A stretch of DNA of 49,891 nucleotides from a virus. This document shows, one piece after another, positions 39,568 through 48,162 of the stretch. Position numbers and translations under genes: made by a program. The stretch lies in IMG/VR virus record IMGVR_UViG_3300008050_000062, positions 1 through 49,891 of that record; one strand, written 5' to 3'. Below the pieces are notes generated by a model, which did not search any database, was not told the DNA's origin, and saw only the letters and a list, made by a program, of their open reading frames with translations. Within the stretch, counting starts at the first letter, position 1, and every line of letters begins with the position of its first letter.

Positions 39568-39884
39568 TAGTGTCTTCCATTTATTCTACTCATTGAGCCT
39601 TTTAATTCTGAAACTTGGTTATCAAGGTCATTGATTTCTTTAGTAATAGCGTCAAATTTTCTATCTAATTTATCATCACTAGAGTTCCATCTGCTAATTA
39701 ATTTTATAATCATCCCTTCCATGTTCTCAAGAGTTTCGCTCTGCCCTTTATTTTCAATTTTTAAATTTTCTAATGTTTCTTGTTGCTGTTCTGATTTATT
39801 AGAAAGAGATACTACTAAATATACAAACATTGCACCAACAACACCTATCATCCCCGCTTCACCATATACCGCAATGAAATCCAT
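39567..39884 (-). CDS. Membrane-anchored coiled-coil protein (105 aa)
   Basis: An N-terminal span (GMIGVVGAMFVYLVVSLS, about 11-28) is followed by a long coiled coil (NKSEQQQETLENLKIENKGQ..., DKLDRKFDAITKEINDLDNQ). This layout is seen in phage holin-associated and Rz/spanin-like proteins, but no lipobox or outer-membrane anchor is visible. It is one of three consecutive membrane proteins, so a lysis or envelope role is plausible. Confidence 0.65.
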   Translation of the reverse strand: MDFIAVYGEAGMIGVVGAMFVYLVVSLSNKSEQQQETLENLKIENKGQSETLENMEGMIIKLISRWNSSDDKLDRKFDAITKEINDLDNQVSELKGSMSRINGRH

Positions 39885-40225
39885 TACTTCTTACCTCGAT
39901 TCTTCTTGCCCCAACTGAGTGGGTTAATGTTAAATTCCTTTTCATAGAAGGCTACTTTTTCTGCCAGCTCTTCTCTCTCAACCCTTTCCTCCACGATATG
40001 TTTGCTAAGAAGATTCCCAATTTGTTCATCTGCAACAGTAACCTTATCTTCAAGTTTTCTAATTCGCATTTCAACCTGCCAATAACCGTAGACCAGCATT
40101 CCGATAAGGACTGCAATTTGACCAAGCCATTTAAGGTTAATAGAAACAATGGCGTTATCATCAAGAACAGTAGCACGATAACTTCTGGCGGTATCTGGTT
40201 TCTCACTCACTAACCTTTTCCTCAA
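39884..40225 (-). CDS. Membrane protein with coiled-coil tail (113 aa)
   Basis: A central span (LGQIAVLIGMLVYGYWQV, about 34-51) follows a polar N-terminus of about 30 residues and is followed by a charged coiled coil (EMRIRKLEDKVTVADEQIG, EERVEREELAEKVAFYEKEF) and a basic tail. The stop overlaps the next start by one base. With the adjacent 105- and 49-aa proteins it forms a candidate lysis cassette; no endolysin is seen nearby. Confidence 0.65.
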   Translation of the reverse strand: MRKRLVSEKPDTARSYRATVLDDNAIVSINLKWLGQIAVLIGMLVYGYWQVEMRIRKLEDKVTVADEQIGNLLSKHIVEERVEREELAEKVAFYEKEFNINPLSWGKKNRGKK

Positions 40226-40349
40226 TATATTCTGTAGTAGAAGAGTTATTTGACTTTAAATTGTTAATAATAGTAGCGTATCCCAAAGGTAGGTAGTCAA
40301 TCACTATCATCGGATTCGTAATAAATTTACTTTTTTTATTTTTCTTCAT
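40203..40349 (-). CDS. Hypothetical protein (48 aa)
   Basis: ATG 40349 to TGA 40203 encodes MKKNKKSKFITNPMIVIDYL..., with a basic start and a helical acidic end (STTEYIEEKVSE). It overlaps the next gene by 23 bp. The ribosome site is weak (GGATGG). The 55 bases upstream of it hold nothing that I can support. Confidence 0.4.
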   Translation of the reverse strand: MKKNKKSKFITNPMIVIDYLPLGYATIINNLKSNNSSTTEYIEEKVSE

Positions 40350-40403
40350 AATACCATCCACCACGCTGTTTCTATGCTACTAATTTTGCTATGGGATTAT
40401 TCA

Positions 40404-40616
40404 TTACTTAGAACCGAATACCTTTGAGAAAAAGCCTTTCTTCTTCTTTTTACCTTTACCAACTATCTTCTTGCCCTTTTTCTTTTTCTTCTTTACATCT
40501 GCATCGGCAACATAAGTTGGATGATTTTCAATTACATATTCTGGAGATGCTACATTTACGCTATCAACGTCCGCTGATAATGTATATACCATCATTGCTG
40601 TTATTAGTGTTTTCAT
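40404..40616 (-). CDS. Lys-rich small protein with hydrophobic leader (70 aa)
   Basis: The N-terminus (MKTLITAMMVYTLSADVDSV) looks like a signal peptide with a possible Ala-x-Asp cleavage region at about 15. The middle is polar (SPEYVIENHPTYVADADV). The end is a dense Lys/Gly tail (KKKKKKGKKIVGKGKKKKK) ending FFSKVFGSK. Export with a polycationic tail would allow binding to lipopolysaccharide or nucleic acid. Function unknown. Confidence 0.6.
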   Translation of the reverse strand: MKTLITAMMVYTLSADVDSVNVASPEYVIENHPTYVADADVKKKKKKGKKIVGKGKKKKKGFFSKVFGSK

Positions 40617-40687
40617 ATTATTCCTTTTATTTGTGGAACTATCCTTGATAATAATTCCGATTTAGTTTCACTAGAATCATTATTCAT
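40613..40687 (-). CDS. 24-aa peptide
   Basis: ATG 40687 to TGA 40613 encodes MNNDSSETKSELLSRIVPQI and four more residues. It overlaps the stop of the upstream gene and the start of the next (ATATGA), so it is in a coupled position. It fills an otherwise non-coding 60-base gap. Low certainty because of its length. Confidence 0.3.
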   Translation of the reverse strand: MNNDSSETKSELLSRIVPQIKGII

Positions 40688-41126
40688 CTACTTGCCATTT
40701 AGATGACCCTGCGATATATGCCTTGACCTCTTCATTGGTATATGCTGTGAATCCAGATGGCAAAGCATTGAGTTCTGCAAGTGTGAAATCTGTCTTGATA
40801 CATAATTCACTACCATCAGCAGACTCCCTTGATGCAAAATAAAGCGGATGTCGTTCTATTAGATCCGATACTTTTGCATTGTGATTAACTGTATTTCCAA
40901 CTGGCTTGGCATCGTCTACTTTAGCCAATAATTCTGATTTTGTATCACTACTGTTATAATCAATAGACCAAGTATCGCAAAATGATTTGATCTCAGCGTT
41001 AGTATTTGATGAAGTAGGATAGTCTGGTTCATCAATCGATGTCCAATCATATCTATCTGTTATCACTTTTGCCTTTGCCGTATTAGTTGTTGGCATAATA
41101 ATGTAATGTGTATATTGTCCTTTCAT
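40680..41126 (-). CDS. Adhesin-associated protein (148 aa)
   Basis: The sequence has a Lys/Thr-rich opening (MKGQYTHYIIMPTTNTAKAK), a helical section (TNAEIKSFCDTWSIDYNSSD) and a C-terminal block (TLAELNALPSGFTAYTNEEVK). It follows the LamG adhesin by 8 bases, where tail-fibre assembly chaperones or small tip proteins are usually encoded. No named family is recognised. Confidence 0.55.
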   Translation of the reverse strand: MKGQYTHYIIMPTTNTAKAKVITDRYDWTSIDEPDYPTSSNTNAEIKSFCDTWSIDYNSSDTKSELLAKVDDAKPVGNTVNHNAKVSDLIERHPLYFASRESADGSELCIKTDFTLAELNALPSGFTAYTNEEVKAYIAGSSKWQVDE

Positions 41127-41134
41127 ATTATTCC

Positions 41135-44100
41135 CTATTGATGGTTTGATAATCCATAATTTCTGTTCTTTGTAACCTCATTTGCTGATAATGCCTTGCT
41201 ATATATTTTAAATTCATCAATTTTACCAGCCGCACTGTAAGTAGTGAAGTCTGAACCATCATCTGTTCTTATACCGATAGCAAGCCATCCGCCTGTATAA
41301 TCAATATCCTGAGACCAACTTGCATTAGTAACTCCAACAGACCCATCCAAATATATCTTCAAGGTTTCATCTTCTTTTACAACAGCATAGTGATGCCAAT
41401 CTAGGTCTCTTGTATTTGTTACACTAGCACTTAAAGCAGCTCCACCGACATTTGAATAGAATTGTAACGTAGTGTCATAATGAGTCAGATGAAACCTATT
41501 ACTTGAATCTCCAAAAAAAGAAAATAATCCTCTTGTGGAAGTTATATCGTCAAACCTAGCCCAACACTCAAAAGTATAATCATCCGTTCCCAAATGAAAC
41601 ATATCGGCATCAAAAACTTTGATATATTCGCCCTTCCCGAACACCCTAAATCCATTATTAGTAACAGAAGTTGTGTCTGATAATAAGAATCCCTGTGAAT
41701 CTCTATCTGATGTACTTCCTTCTGGAATGACTATGCTTACTGGTGAACCAGATGCAGTTCCATTATTAGAATTGCTACTTCTATCAGTCCAAGTAACATT
41801 ACCATCATTTTTCCAATATCCTACAAGGTCATCTGAATTATCGTAGTTACCTGAATCAGATAGTACATTTAATGGAGTGCCTGAACCATATAAAGCAGTT
41901 ACTGCATCGGCATCAATAGCCACATCCCAAATAGCTAATTCACTAATAATGCCATTTAACCATCTTGATGCAACTGGATAACGACCTATATTGGTCTCAT
42001 CGTGTCCTAACCTTTGTGCAGTACCAATCGCTGAACCATTAACGCCCTCAAGTCCAACTGCTGAACCATCCACATAAATAATTGGTGTACTTGTATCAGT
42101 TCCACAAGTGGCTACAATATGATACCATTGTCCAGTTGCAATTACTGCACTTGAAGTATTTGCTTCCCAAACATTTCCACCAGTAAATCCATAACAATAA
42201 ATTTTACCACTATAGATTCTTAGTGTAGAATAATTAGAACCATCTAAATATTCGCCTACAATTGTTTCATCTGTTATTGAATCAAATTTAGCCCAAGTAG
42301 AAATGGTAAAAGTATTAATATCTAAAGCACTTGGTGTACCTACACTTACATAATCATCACTCCCATCAAATATCATTGGAGTATTAGAACGGACTAAACC
42401 TATTTGGTAGCCATCTGATTCATTAGTTACCCAAGTTGCACCAGATATAGTACCGTGATTCTGGTTGCCTGAACCATCGTAGATATAACTACCAGCACCT
42501 TCTTGCATTGGTAGGTCATACTTTAGATTAGATGAAGATAGTCCAGTAGGTAATACTTGCTCTGGATTAGTGTATAGTTCTCGTATTTGTGCTTCGGTAA
42601 GTACAGAGTTGAATACTTTTACATTTGAGATCTTTCCATTCCAAAAATAGGTAGCAGTTGATACTCTTAAGTATCCAATAAGAAATTTATCAAAAGTACC
42701 ATCAATAGAGACAGATGTAAGACCAGTTCCAGCATATACAGATTGTCCATTTATATATACCGTTGCTGTTGTAGCACTACCGAATACAGCAACCATATGA
42801 TACCAAGTGCTAACGGTACAATCAAATCCAGTATCGGTTACTACTTCTGTAGTGTTTCTACGAATTACACTCAAATTACCACTTCCATCAACCAACATCC
42901 CGTAATACTCATTTATTACACTCGCATCAGTAAATGAAAATATGTTCCCTGTAGCAAATGAACTACCTGTCTGAAAATGTGATGAAACTGAAAATGGAAA
43001 ATCAGTAATTTCATTATTTGTTATAACTGTATCATTAGTACCATCAAAACTCAATGCCCTTCCAGAAAATGCGTGGCCAAAATTGAGTGGATCTGCTACT
43101 CCATGAGGTGATGATGTGTATCCTGTAGTAACAGTAGCACCATTGTTTGTACCATCATTATTACCTTGTAAATCATTATGAGGATTTGAACTACTACCCA
43201 TATCATAGAAAGATACCAGATTAGTCTTTAGGTCTGATGTCAAGCCAGAGTATTTCTCTGTGAACATCAACTCTTGTACTTGGGTTTTGGTTAGACCAGT
43301 TCCTTTATATATTACAACATTTGCTATCTTACCATCAAAATAATAATTATCACTATCTTCGTAAGTTCTTCCAATTGTTACATCATATGCTGGAACATCG
43401 GCTGTGTTGCTATCACTATCTGAAAGACTTCCATTGATATATAATTTTGCAGTACCGCTACTTCTTGCCAATACAATATGATTCCAAGTTCCGTTTGTTA
43501 GTGCAGATGCAGATAATGGAGAAGATTCTCCCCACCCACTTGCACTAATAAAGGTCTCTACCTTATCCGCAGAAGTTAATCGTATGATAACTCCAGCAGA
43601 GGCGGAAGCATTTGCAAGACCAACCAGACCTGCATTTGCCTGTGTCCAATCATCTGCATATGCCCAAAAACCAATAGTAAAATCACCAGTACCAAAGTCA
43701 AGAGTCGTATCATCTGGAACTAATATATAATCATTCGTACCATCGAAATCAGTAGAACCATCAGCTAATTGAACAGCCATCTTTGGAGTTGCTATGTCTT
43801 GAATCCTCGGTTTAAATGGTGATTCTCCAGTATAGGAGTTTGTAATTAGCGTAGTACTATTATTTGTTCCATCATTATCATTTCCAGATTTGTCCTCTAC
43901 ATCCCCTTGTAGATCCCACCATCCACGAAGATTTGTAAGTTCTGTACCACTAAGTTCTGAATATAGATTTTTCCATTGAATTGATTCAATTTCCGATTCT
44001 GATAAGACACGATTCCATATTCCCACCGATGACATCTTTCCTCCGTATTGATAGTTAGCATCATCATACCTTTTACCAAATTGTAATGTATGTGCATTAC

Positions 44101-44578
44101 TTGTAACTGTGAGTGTCCCTGTGTCACCAGATGCAACATTGCCATTAATGTGTAACTTTGTACCATTTGAAACACCGCTATCGCAAGTAACTGCTACATG
44201 AGTCCAAATGCCAAGTGTTAATGTACTACCAATGAGGTTACCACCTAGACAATCAAATCTTAATGCCTGGCTGCTATTCATCCATAAAGAATAATTTCTA
44301 GTAGAATTACTTTCTGATTTATCTATAAAAAAACTATGAGTACCAGAAGTAGGTTTTATCCACGCTGCTATAGTTAGATCACCAGCTATATCTAGATCGT
44401 TATCTGAATCTGCAACCGAAATATAATCACTATCACTACTACTACTAAATTCTGTACCACCATCTAATAATAGTTCTGGAGAGTTATCAGTTAAATTGAA
44501 GTACATCTTCAGACTATCTTTGATATAACTAAGTATAACAGCTCCGCCTGTTACTAAAGTTGCTCCTAAACCAAGCAT
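41135..44578 (-). CDS. Tail fibre/adhesin with five LamG-like domains (1147 aa)
   Basis: This 1147-aa protein contains five concanavalin/LamG-like jelly rolls, beginning near residues 40, 275, 505, 730 and 975. Each opens with a form of FDGxxDYxxV and the strand FTIxxWxxxD (for example FDGTNDYILV then FTIGFWAYAD, FDGSDDYVSV then FTISTWAKFD), and each ends with the calcium-site-like YxxGxxxxxIxxLxIWNxxLS...I. These domains bind glycans or other cell-surface polymers, so this is the likely receptor-binding adhesin. A hydrophobic N-terminal helix (GLGATLVTGGAVILSYI) would attach it to the particle. The repeats have diverged in sequence, so they are old. Confidence 0.85.
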   Translation of the reverse strand: MLGLGATLVTGGAVILSYIKDSLKMYFNLTDNSPELLLDGGTEFSSSSDSDYISVADSDNDLDIAGDLTIAAWIKPTSGTHSFFIDKSESNSTRNYSLWMNSSQALRFDCLGGNLIGSTLTLGIWTHVAVTCDSGVSNGTKLHINGNVASGDTGTLTVTSNAHTLQFGKRYDDANYQYGGKMSSVGIWNRVLSESEIESIQWKNLYSELSGTELTNLRGWWDLQGDVEDKSGNDNDGTNNSTTLITNSYTGESPFKPRIQDIATPKMAVQLADGSTDFDGTNDYILVPDDTTLDFGTGDFTIGFWAYADDWTQANAGLVGLANASASAGVIIRLTSADKVETFISASGWGESSPLSASALTNGTWNHIVLARSSGTAKLYINGSLSDSDSNTADVPAYDVTIGRTYEDSDNYYFDGKIANVVIYKGTGLTKTQVQELMFTEKYSGLTSDLKTNLVSFYDMGSSSNPHNDLQGNNDGTNNGATVTTGYTSSPHGVADPLNFGHAFSGRALSFDGTNDTVITNNEITDFPFSVSSHFQTGSSFATGNIFSFTDASVINEYYGMLVDGSGNLSVIRRNTTEVVTDTGFDCTVSTWYHMVAVFGSATTATVYINGQSVYAGTGLTSVSIDGTFDKFLIGYLRVSTATYFWNGKISNVKVFNSVLTEAQIRELYTNPEQVLPTGLSSSNLKYDLPMQEGAGSYIYDGSGNQNHGTISGATWVTNESDGYQIGLVRSNTPMIFDGSDDYVSVGTPSALDINTFTISTWAKFDSITDETIVGEYLDGSNYSTLRIYSGKIYCYGFTGGNVWEANTSSAVIATGQWYHIVATCGTDTSTPIIYVDGSAVGLEGVNGSAIGTAQRLGHDETNIGRYPVASRWLNGIISELAIWDVAIDADAVTALYGSGTPLNVLSDSGNYDNSDDLVGYWKNDGNVTWTDRSSNSNNGTASGSPVSIVIPEGSTSDRDSQGFLLSDTTSVTNNGFRVFGKGEYIKVFDADMFHLGTDDYTFECWARFDDITSTRGLFSFFGDSSNRFHLTHYDTTLQFYSNVGGAALSASVTNTRDLDWHHYAVVKEDETLKIYLDGSVGVTNASWSQDIDYTGGWLAIGIRTDDGSDFTTYSAAGKIDEFKIYSKALSANEVTKNRNYGLSNHQ

Positions 44579-44581
44579 ATC

Positions 44582-44881
44582 CTAACCCAAGTATGCTATA
44601 ACTTTACCACTTGCTAAGGTAAATGCTGACCAACGACCATATATTGTCATTCCTTGTGGGAATGTAATACTATCTGATGTGTCTCCATTATTGTTTGAAT
44701 CACCAATGTAAAGATTAGTTCCTGACTCTGGTGTTAAAGTGGTAAAAATCGTATCTGATATAAATGAAAAAGCTATGATCTTTTTTCCAGAAATTACAGT
44801 AGTCCCTGTTTCTAAAATTGCACCTGCTTGACCTAGTCCAACATTACCTGATTCTACTACACTATATTTATTTATTGCCAT
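44582..44881 (-). CDS. Small virion beta protein (99 aa)
   Basis: The start at ATG 44881 (MAINKYSVVESGNVGLGQAG) is chosen over a longer frame because AAGGAGAAACAAG lies directly ahead. The product is beta-rich with ILETGTTVISGKKIIAFSFI and GTNLYIGDSN, resembling a small head- or tail-decorating domain. The 62-base gap upstream (44882-44943) contains a TGCC/GGCA hairpin-capable stretch and no supported gene. Confidence 0.65.
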   Translation of the reverse strand: MAINKYSVVESGNVGLGQAGAILETGTTVISGKKIIAFSFISDTIFTTLTPESGTNLYIGDSNNNGDTSDSITFPQGMTIYGRWSAFTLASGKVIAYLG

Positions 44882-44943
44882 CTTGTTTCTCCTTTTATGC
44901 CTTACCGAGCTTGGCAACTCTCATGGGCATATGTTTATTTTTT

Positions 44944-45639
44944 TTATCTTACAGCGTAAGGTCCAGCTGGGAATGACATTGATATATTCCTTTTGTTGCT
45001 TTCATTGTCACCTAATTTACTATAAAATTCTTTTATGAAATATTCTTTTGTTTGAAAATCTCTTGCTGATTCTGCTAACATTGCTTTAACGTAATCTACA
45101 ATTGCTAAACAAAGCATATTATTAAGATTCGGATGAGATGTCTCACTAGGGGAAGAATCTTCAACTGGCAATTGAGTAATTGTAATTCTTTCACTTGCAG
45201 ATTCAGTTGTAAAAGAACCACTCGCTAAAGTAAGAGTACTTGAATTAACAGTACCACTAGATGTTAATGTATAATCTCCATCATTACTAGAAGAACCTCT
45301 TACTCTAATTTTATCACTTTGAGCAAAAGAACTTCCAGTAGCTGCGAAACCACTTGCTGAATCACTTATAGCTGAACCTGAAAAAGAAATAGTAGTACCA
45401 CTTGCATATCCAGTTATATCTTCTGTAGCTTCTTTTACAAATGGTTCATTAAGAGCTGTATATTCAATCCTTAATCCATCTTCTATATCTTCAGAAGGAT
45501 ATTTTAATTCATTATCTCTTGTACTTAATACACCAGTTTGAGTAATTCTCTCATTTGTAGAACCACCTAATAACTGATAAATGGATAATTGTCTACCTCT
45601 TAAATAATAAAACCATTCTTCATTTACATTATAACTCAT
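44944..45639 (-). CDS. Neck/tail adaptor protein with Ig-like insertion (231 aa)
   Basis: The outer parts (NVNEEWFYYLRGRQLSIYQLLGG..., and C-terminal NNMLCLAIVDYVKAMLAESA, KEFYSKLGDNES) are helical as in T7-gp11-like gatekeeper/adaptor proteins. Between them sits a beta insertion (SDKIRVRGSSSNDGDYTLTS, about 108-127), which is also seen near the N-terminus of the nozzle protein. It is coupled by 4 bp to the 96-aa gene upstream. Adaptor role is inferred from position between capsid and tail genes. Confidence 0.65.
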   Translation of the reverse strand: MSYNVNEEWFYYLRGRQLSIYQLLGGSTNERITQTGVLSTRDNELKYPSEDIEDGLRIEYTALNEPFVKEATEDITGYASGTTISFSGSAISDSASGFAATGSSFAQSDKIRVRGSSSNDGDYTLTSSGTVNSSTLTLASGSFTTESASERITITQLPVEDSSPSETSHPNLNNMLCLAIVDYVKAMLAESARDFQTKEYFIKEFYSKLGDNESNKRNISMSFPAGPYAVR

Positions 45640-45926
45640 GGAGATGTATCCTCTGCTAAGTAGCTAGGTTCTTGAATAATCCTTTTAATTTTTTTGTATT
45701 TTGCATCACTAGTATCTTTAATTGTAACCTTTATTAAAGAAATTAAATCTGCTGGCAATTCATAAATATGGTCTTCAGAATTTACAGATTTTATTATATC
45801 TCTTTTAGTTACTTTAATTTTTTCTGCAGAAGTAGATTGAATTAAATTAATAGCATCTTTTATCCAAGCCATAGTTAAAGTAGGATTCTTAGACCCAGTT
45901 CTTTCCATTATTTCTCGTACAGTCAT
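45636..45926 (-). CDS. Small neck/adaptor-type protein (96 aa)
   Basis: The sequence MTVREIMERTGSKNPTLTMA, then WIKDAINLIQS and DHIYELPADLISLIKVTIKDTSDAKYKKIKR fits the start of head-tail adaptor proteins, in which a short helical opening is followed by a YELPxDLxxLxxV strand. Here it is encoded separately from the 231-aa gene. Overlaps of one to four bases on both sides show coupling. Confidence 0.6.
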   Translation of the reverse strand: MTVREIMERTGSKNPTLTMAWIKDAINLIQSTSAEKIKVTKRDIIKSVNSEDHIYELPADLISLIKVTIKDTSDAKYKKIKRIIQEPSYLAEDTSP

Positions 45927-46405
45927 TATGCTGACATCATTACTTCTGTAGCTATAGCTACACCATCTCCAGCTACAAATAAAGTTGGAGTAGTTGCTAC
46001 ATTATAAGGAAGTACAATAGCCTCTCCAGCGTTTAATATTGCAACTGTTGTAGCGGCTGCTATTGTAGCCACCATACATATTTTTAATTTAGCTGTTGTA
46101 GCGTCTCCTAAAGCGGAACTACTTGAATATAAATATCCACTATGTTTTACAAAAATAAATTTTGCATTTGTAAAAGTTCCTAATGATGTAGCTGTTTGAC
46201 CATTTGCATAATTAGTTGCAGTTGTAACATAAGATGGGCTTCCACTTCCATATCCAACTGTGCTTCCCCAAGTAACTGTGGAACTTCCACTTCCTCCTAA
46301 AGTTTTTAAAACATCAGCTGCTATTGTATCAACAGCTACGTTTTCACCAGCGGCTACAGTCATTACTGGAGTAGCACTTACTGCGTATTCTACTCTACTT
46401 GCCAT
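45926..46405 (-). CDS. Head-completion/decoration-like beta protein (159 aa)
   Basis: This Ala/Thr/Val/Gly-rich protein (MTVAAGENVAVDTIAADVLK, ATAATTVAILNAGEAIVLP-like end) is low in charge and beta-rich. It lies between the coiled-coil virion protein and the neck genes and has a weak AAGGAT ribosome site. Composition is that of capsid or tail decoration proteins. No family is recognised. Confidence 0.65.
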   Translation of the reverse strand: MASRVEYAVSATPVMTVAAGENVAVDTIAADVLKTLGGSGSSTVTWGSTVGYGSGSPSYVTTATNYANGQTATSLGTFTNAKFIFVKHSGYLYSSSSALGDATTAKLKICMVATIAAATTVAILNAGEAIVLPYNVATTPTLFVAGDGVAIATEVMMSA

Positions 46406-46408
46406 ATT

Positions 46409-48076
46409 TTATCCTTGTTGCTGTGCGGCTTGTTGTTGTGCCGCTATTGTTTGTTGAATCATTTTAGAATTATTTTGTATATAAGAAGTTACTTCTAATC
46501 TAGCCCATTCATAATATTTTTTTGCTTCACTAGAATAGAAAGCAGCATTTGTTGAACCAACAGTTATTTTTTGTATTTCTTTATTTACTTCAGTTTGATA
46601 TGATTGCAATTCAGAACTATAATTTTGAAGTTTTTGAGCATCATCTTGAGAAGATAACTGAGCATTTTGAATACTAATTTGCAATTGAGCTTGATATTCT
46701 GCATTTTCTTTATTAAAAGAAGCTTGTTCATTTTGAATTGCTGCTTGATAATTTTGAATTTTATCTGATTCAATTTTAGACCAAGATTGAAAAACTGTAT
46801 TTAATTCTTGTTGGTATCTTTGATAATTTTGAGTATGTTGTTGAACTTCTCTAGTAACAGTTGCTTGATACTCACTTATCTCAGCAGAGTATTTTTGTAA
46901 AATAGCCGTATATTCTTGATTTTCTTTTTGAAGTTTTAATTGAGCTTCTTGTTGAGCTTCTGTAGAATTTATTTGAGCTTGTTGTTGATTTTTTTGAGCA
47001 TCTACTCTTGCTTGTTCTACTGCTTCTTGTAATTTTACTTGATAAGCTGAGTTTTCTTCATTGAATTTATTTAATCTATTTTGCATTGCTGATTGATAAG
47101 CATTTATATAACCAGTTATTTTTTGCATTTGAGCATTTGCTAATTCAAAGTCTTCTTGGTTTTGTATCATATCTCCAAGAGCTTGAAACCATTTATTTAC
47201 ATTAATATTTTCGTCATCAAAATCATAATCAAGGTCAATCCAAGCTGTATTATCCCAAGCTGTTATATCAGTAGATGTAGAATTAGCAACACTATCTCCA
47301 GTTGGTATATTTGGTGGTGTATAAGTAGGAGGAGTTCCTATATTTGAAACTGAAGTAGAAGTTACACTTACAGTAGAAACATCTGGAACTGTAAAACTTG
47401 GAGAACTTGGAGGAACTGGAATTGATATTGATATAGATAAAGACCCAGGGTCGCTATCTCCAAAATCTGATAAAGTCCAATAATCATTAAAAGCTACAAG
47501 TGCTGGCTCAACTGGTTTTATAAATTGAGGAGCAGTTTGTGAAAAGCTTATAGAATTACTAGATAATGAAGGAGATACTGGGACTGAAATAGAAGAAAAA
47601 TCTACTATTTTACTACTAGCTAATTTTGAAAATTCATGTGATGATGCATAAAATATAACTGCATTTCTTAAATCACAACTATCATTTATTTTAGAATAGT
47701 CTACATAAAATATATACCCAGCATTACTCCCATCTGTAACTGGGGCAAAATGAACAGACCCTTGTTTATGATACCAAACTGGGCTTTTTACTGTTGCATA
47801 TTGTAAACTTGTAGAATCTAATGCCCATATTGCTTCAGACATTGGTATTTCAGTACAGCTATATCCATTTCTTTGAACATCTATAATAGAGTCATTTATT
47901 GAAAATGAAATTGCGCTCCCATCTGTAGATGCAGATGAAGCTGTTTGAGCGAATGATAATAAATTTTTTGGAATACTTGAAACCACAAATCTTTGACCAT
48001 CCTCAATAGAATGAGAACTTACAGAACTGATTCCAGTTATATCTTTTATACTTTGTGTTATTTCTATTATTGCCAT
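46409..48076 (-). CDS. Virion protein with long Gln-rich coiled coil (555 aa)
   Basis: Residues 1-190 form a beta domain with Ser-rich strands and a W/Y-containing core (SEAIWALDSTSLQYATVKSP). Residues about 190-290 are Pro/Ser/Thr-rich (SISIPVPPSSPSFTVPDVST). Residues about 300-545 are one long Gln/Asn/Ala-rich coiled coil with repeats of E-x-YQ (ENSAYQVKLQ, ENQEYTAILQ, ENAEYQAQLQ) at multiples of about 25 residues, ending QTIAAQQQAAQQQG. Such stalk-like proteins occur as fibres or tape-like components near the neck. No named family; a structured element precedes it. Confidence 0.7.
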   Translation of the reverse strand: MAIIEITQSIKDITGISSVSSHSIEDGQRFVVSSIPKNLLSFAQTASSASTDGSAISFSINDSIIDVQRNGYSCTEIPMSEAIWALDSTSLQYATVKSPVWYHKQGSVHFAPVTDGSNAGYIFYVDYSKINDSCDLRNAVIFYASSHEFSKLASSKIVDFSSISVPVSPSLSSNSISFSQTAPQFIKPVEPALVAFNDYWTLSDFGDSDPGSLSISISIPVPPSSPSFTVPDVSTVSVTSTSVSNIGTPPTYTPPNIPTGDSVANSTSTDITAWDNTAWIDLDYDFDDENINVNKWFQALGDMIQNQEDFELANAQMQKITGYINAYQSAMQNRLNKFNEENSAYQVKLQEAVEQARVDAQKNQQQAQINSTEAQQEAQLKLQKENQEYTAILQKYSAEISEYQATVTREVQQHTQNYQRYQQELNTVFQSWSKIESDKIQNYQAAIQNEQASFNKENAEYQAQLQISIQNAQLSSQDDAQKLQNYSSELQSYQTEVNKEIQKITVGSTNAAFYSSEAKKYYEWARLEVTSYIQNNSKMIQQTIAAQQQAAQQQG

Positions 48077-48089
48077 AATTATCTTTTAA

Positions 48090-48147
48090 TCGAACAAGGC
48101 ATCTCCCACCAAAAGGAGAATCTTCTAAATGGAAGACGCCTGTTCAA
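48090..48147 (-). ncRNA. Three-way-junction RNA element before the coiled-coil virion gene
   Basis: The closing stem is GAACA/TGTTC (48092-48096 with 48141-48145) plus GGC/GCC (48098-48100 with 48138-48140) around one bulged base. Two hairpins fill the interior: TCTCC/GGAGA (48102-48106, 48115-48119) and TCTTC/GAAGA (48121-48125, 48132-48136), separated by a single base, with loops of 8 and 6. Only a few bases are unpaired. On the minus-strand mRNA it lies 14 bases upstream of the ATG at 48076. No T-run follows. Confidence 0.6.
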
Positions 48148-48162
48148 TTTTATCTTTTCAGA

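Noticed and set aside
44882-44943. An 11-codon open frame (MPMRVAKLGKA)
   Set aside because: Too short, no ribosome site, and it overlaps a hairpin-capable stretch.
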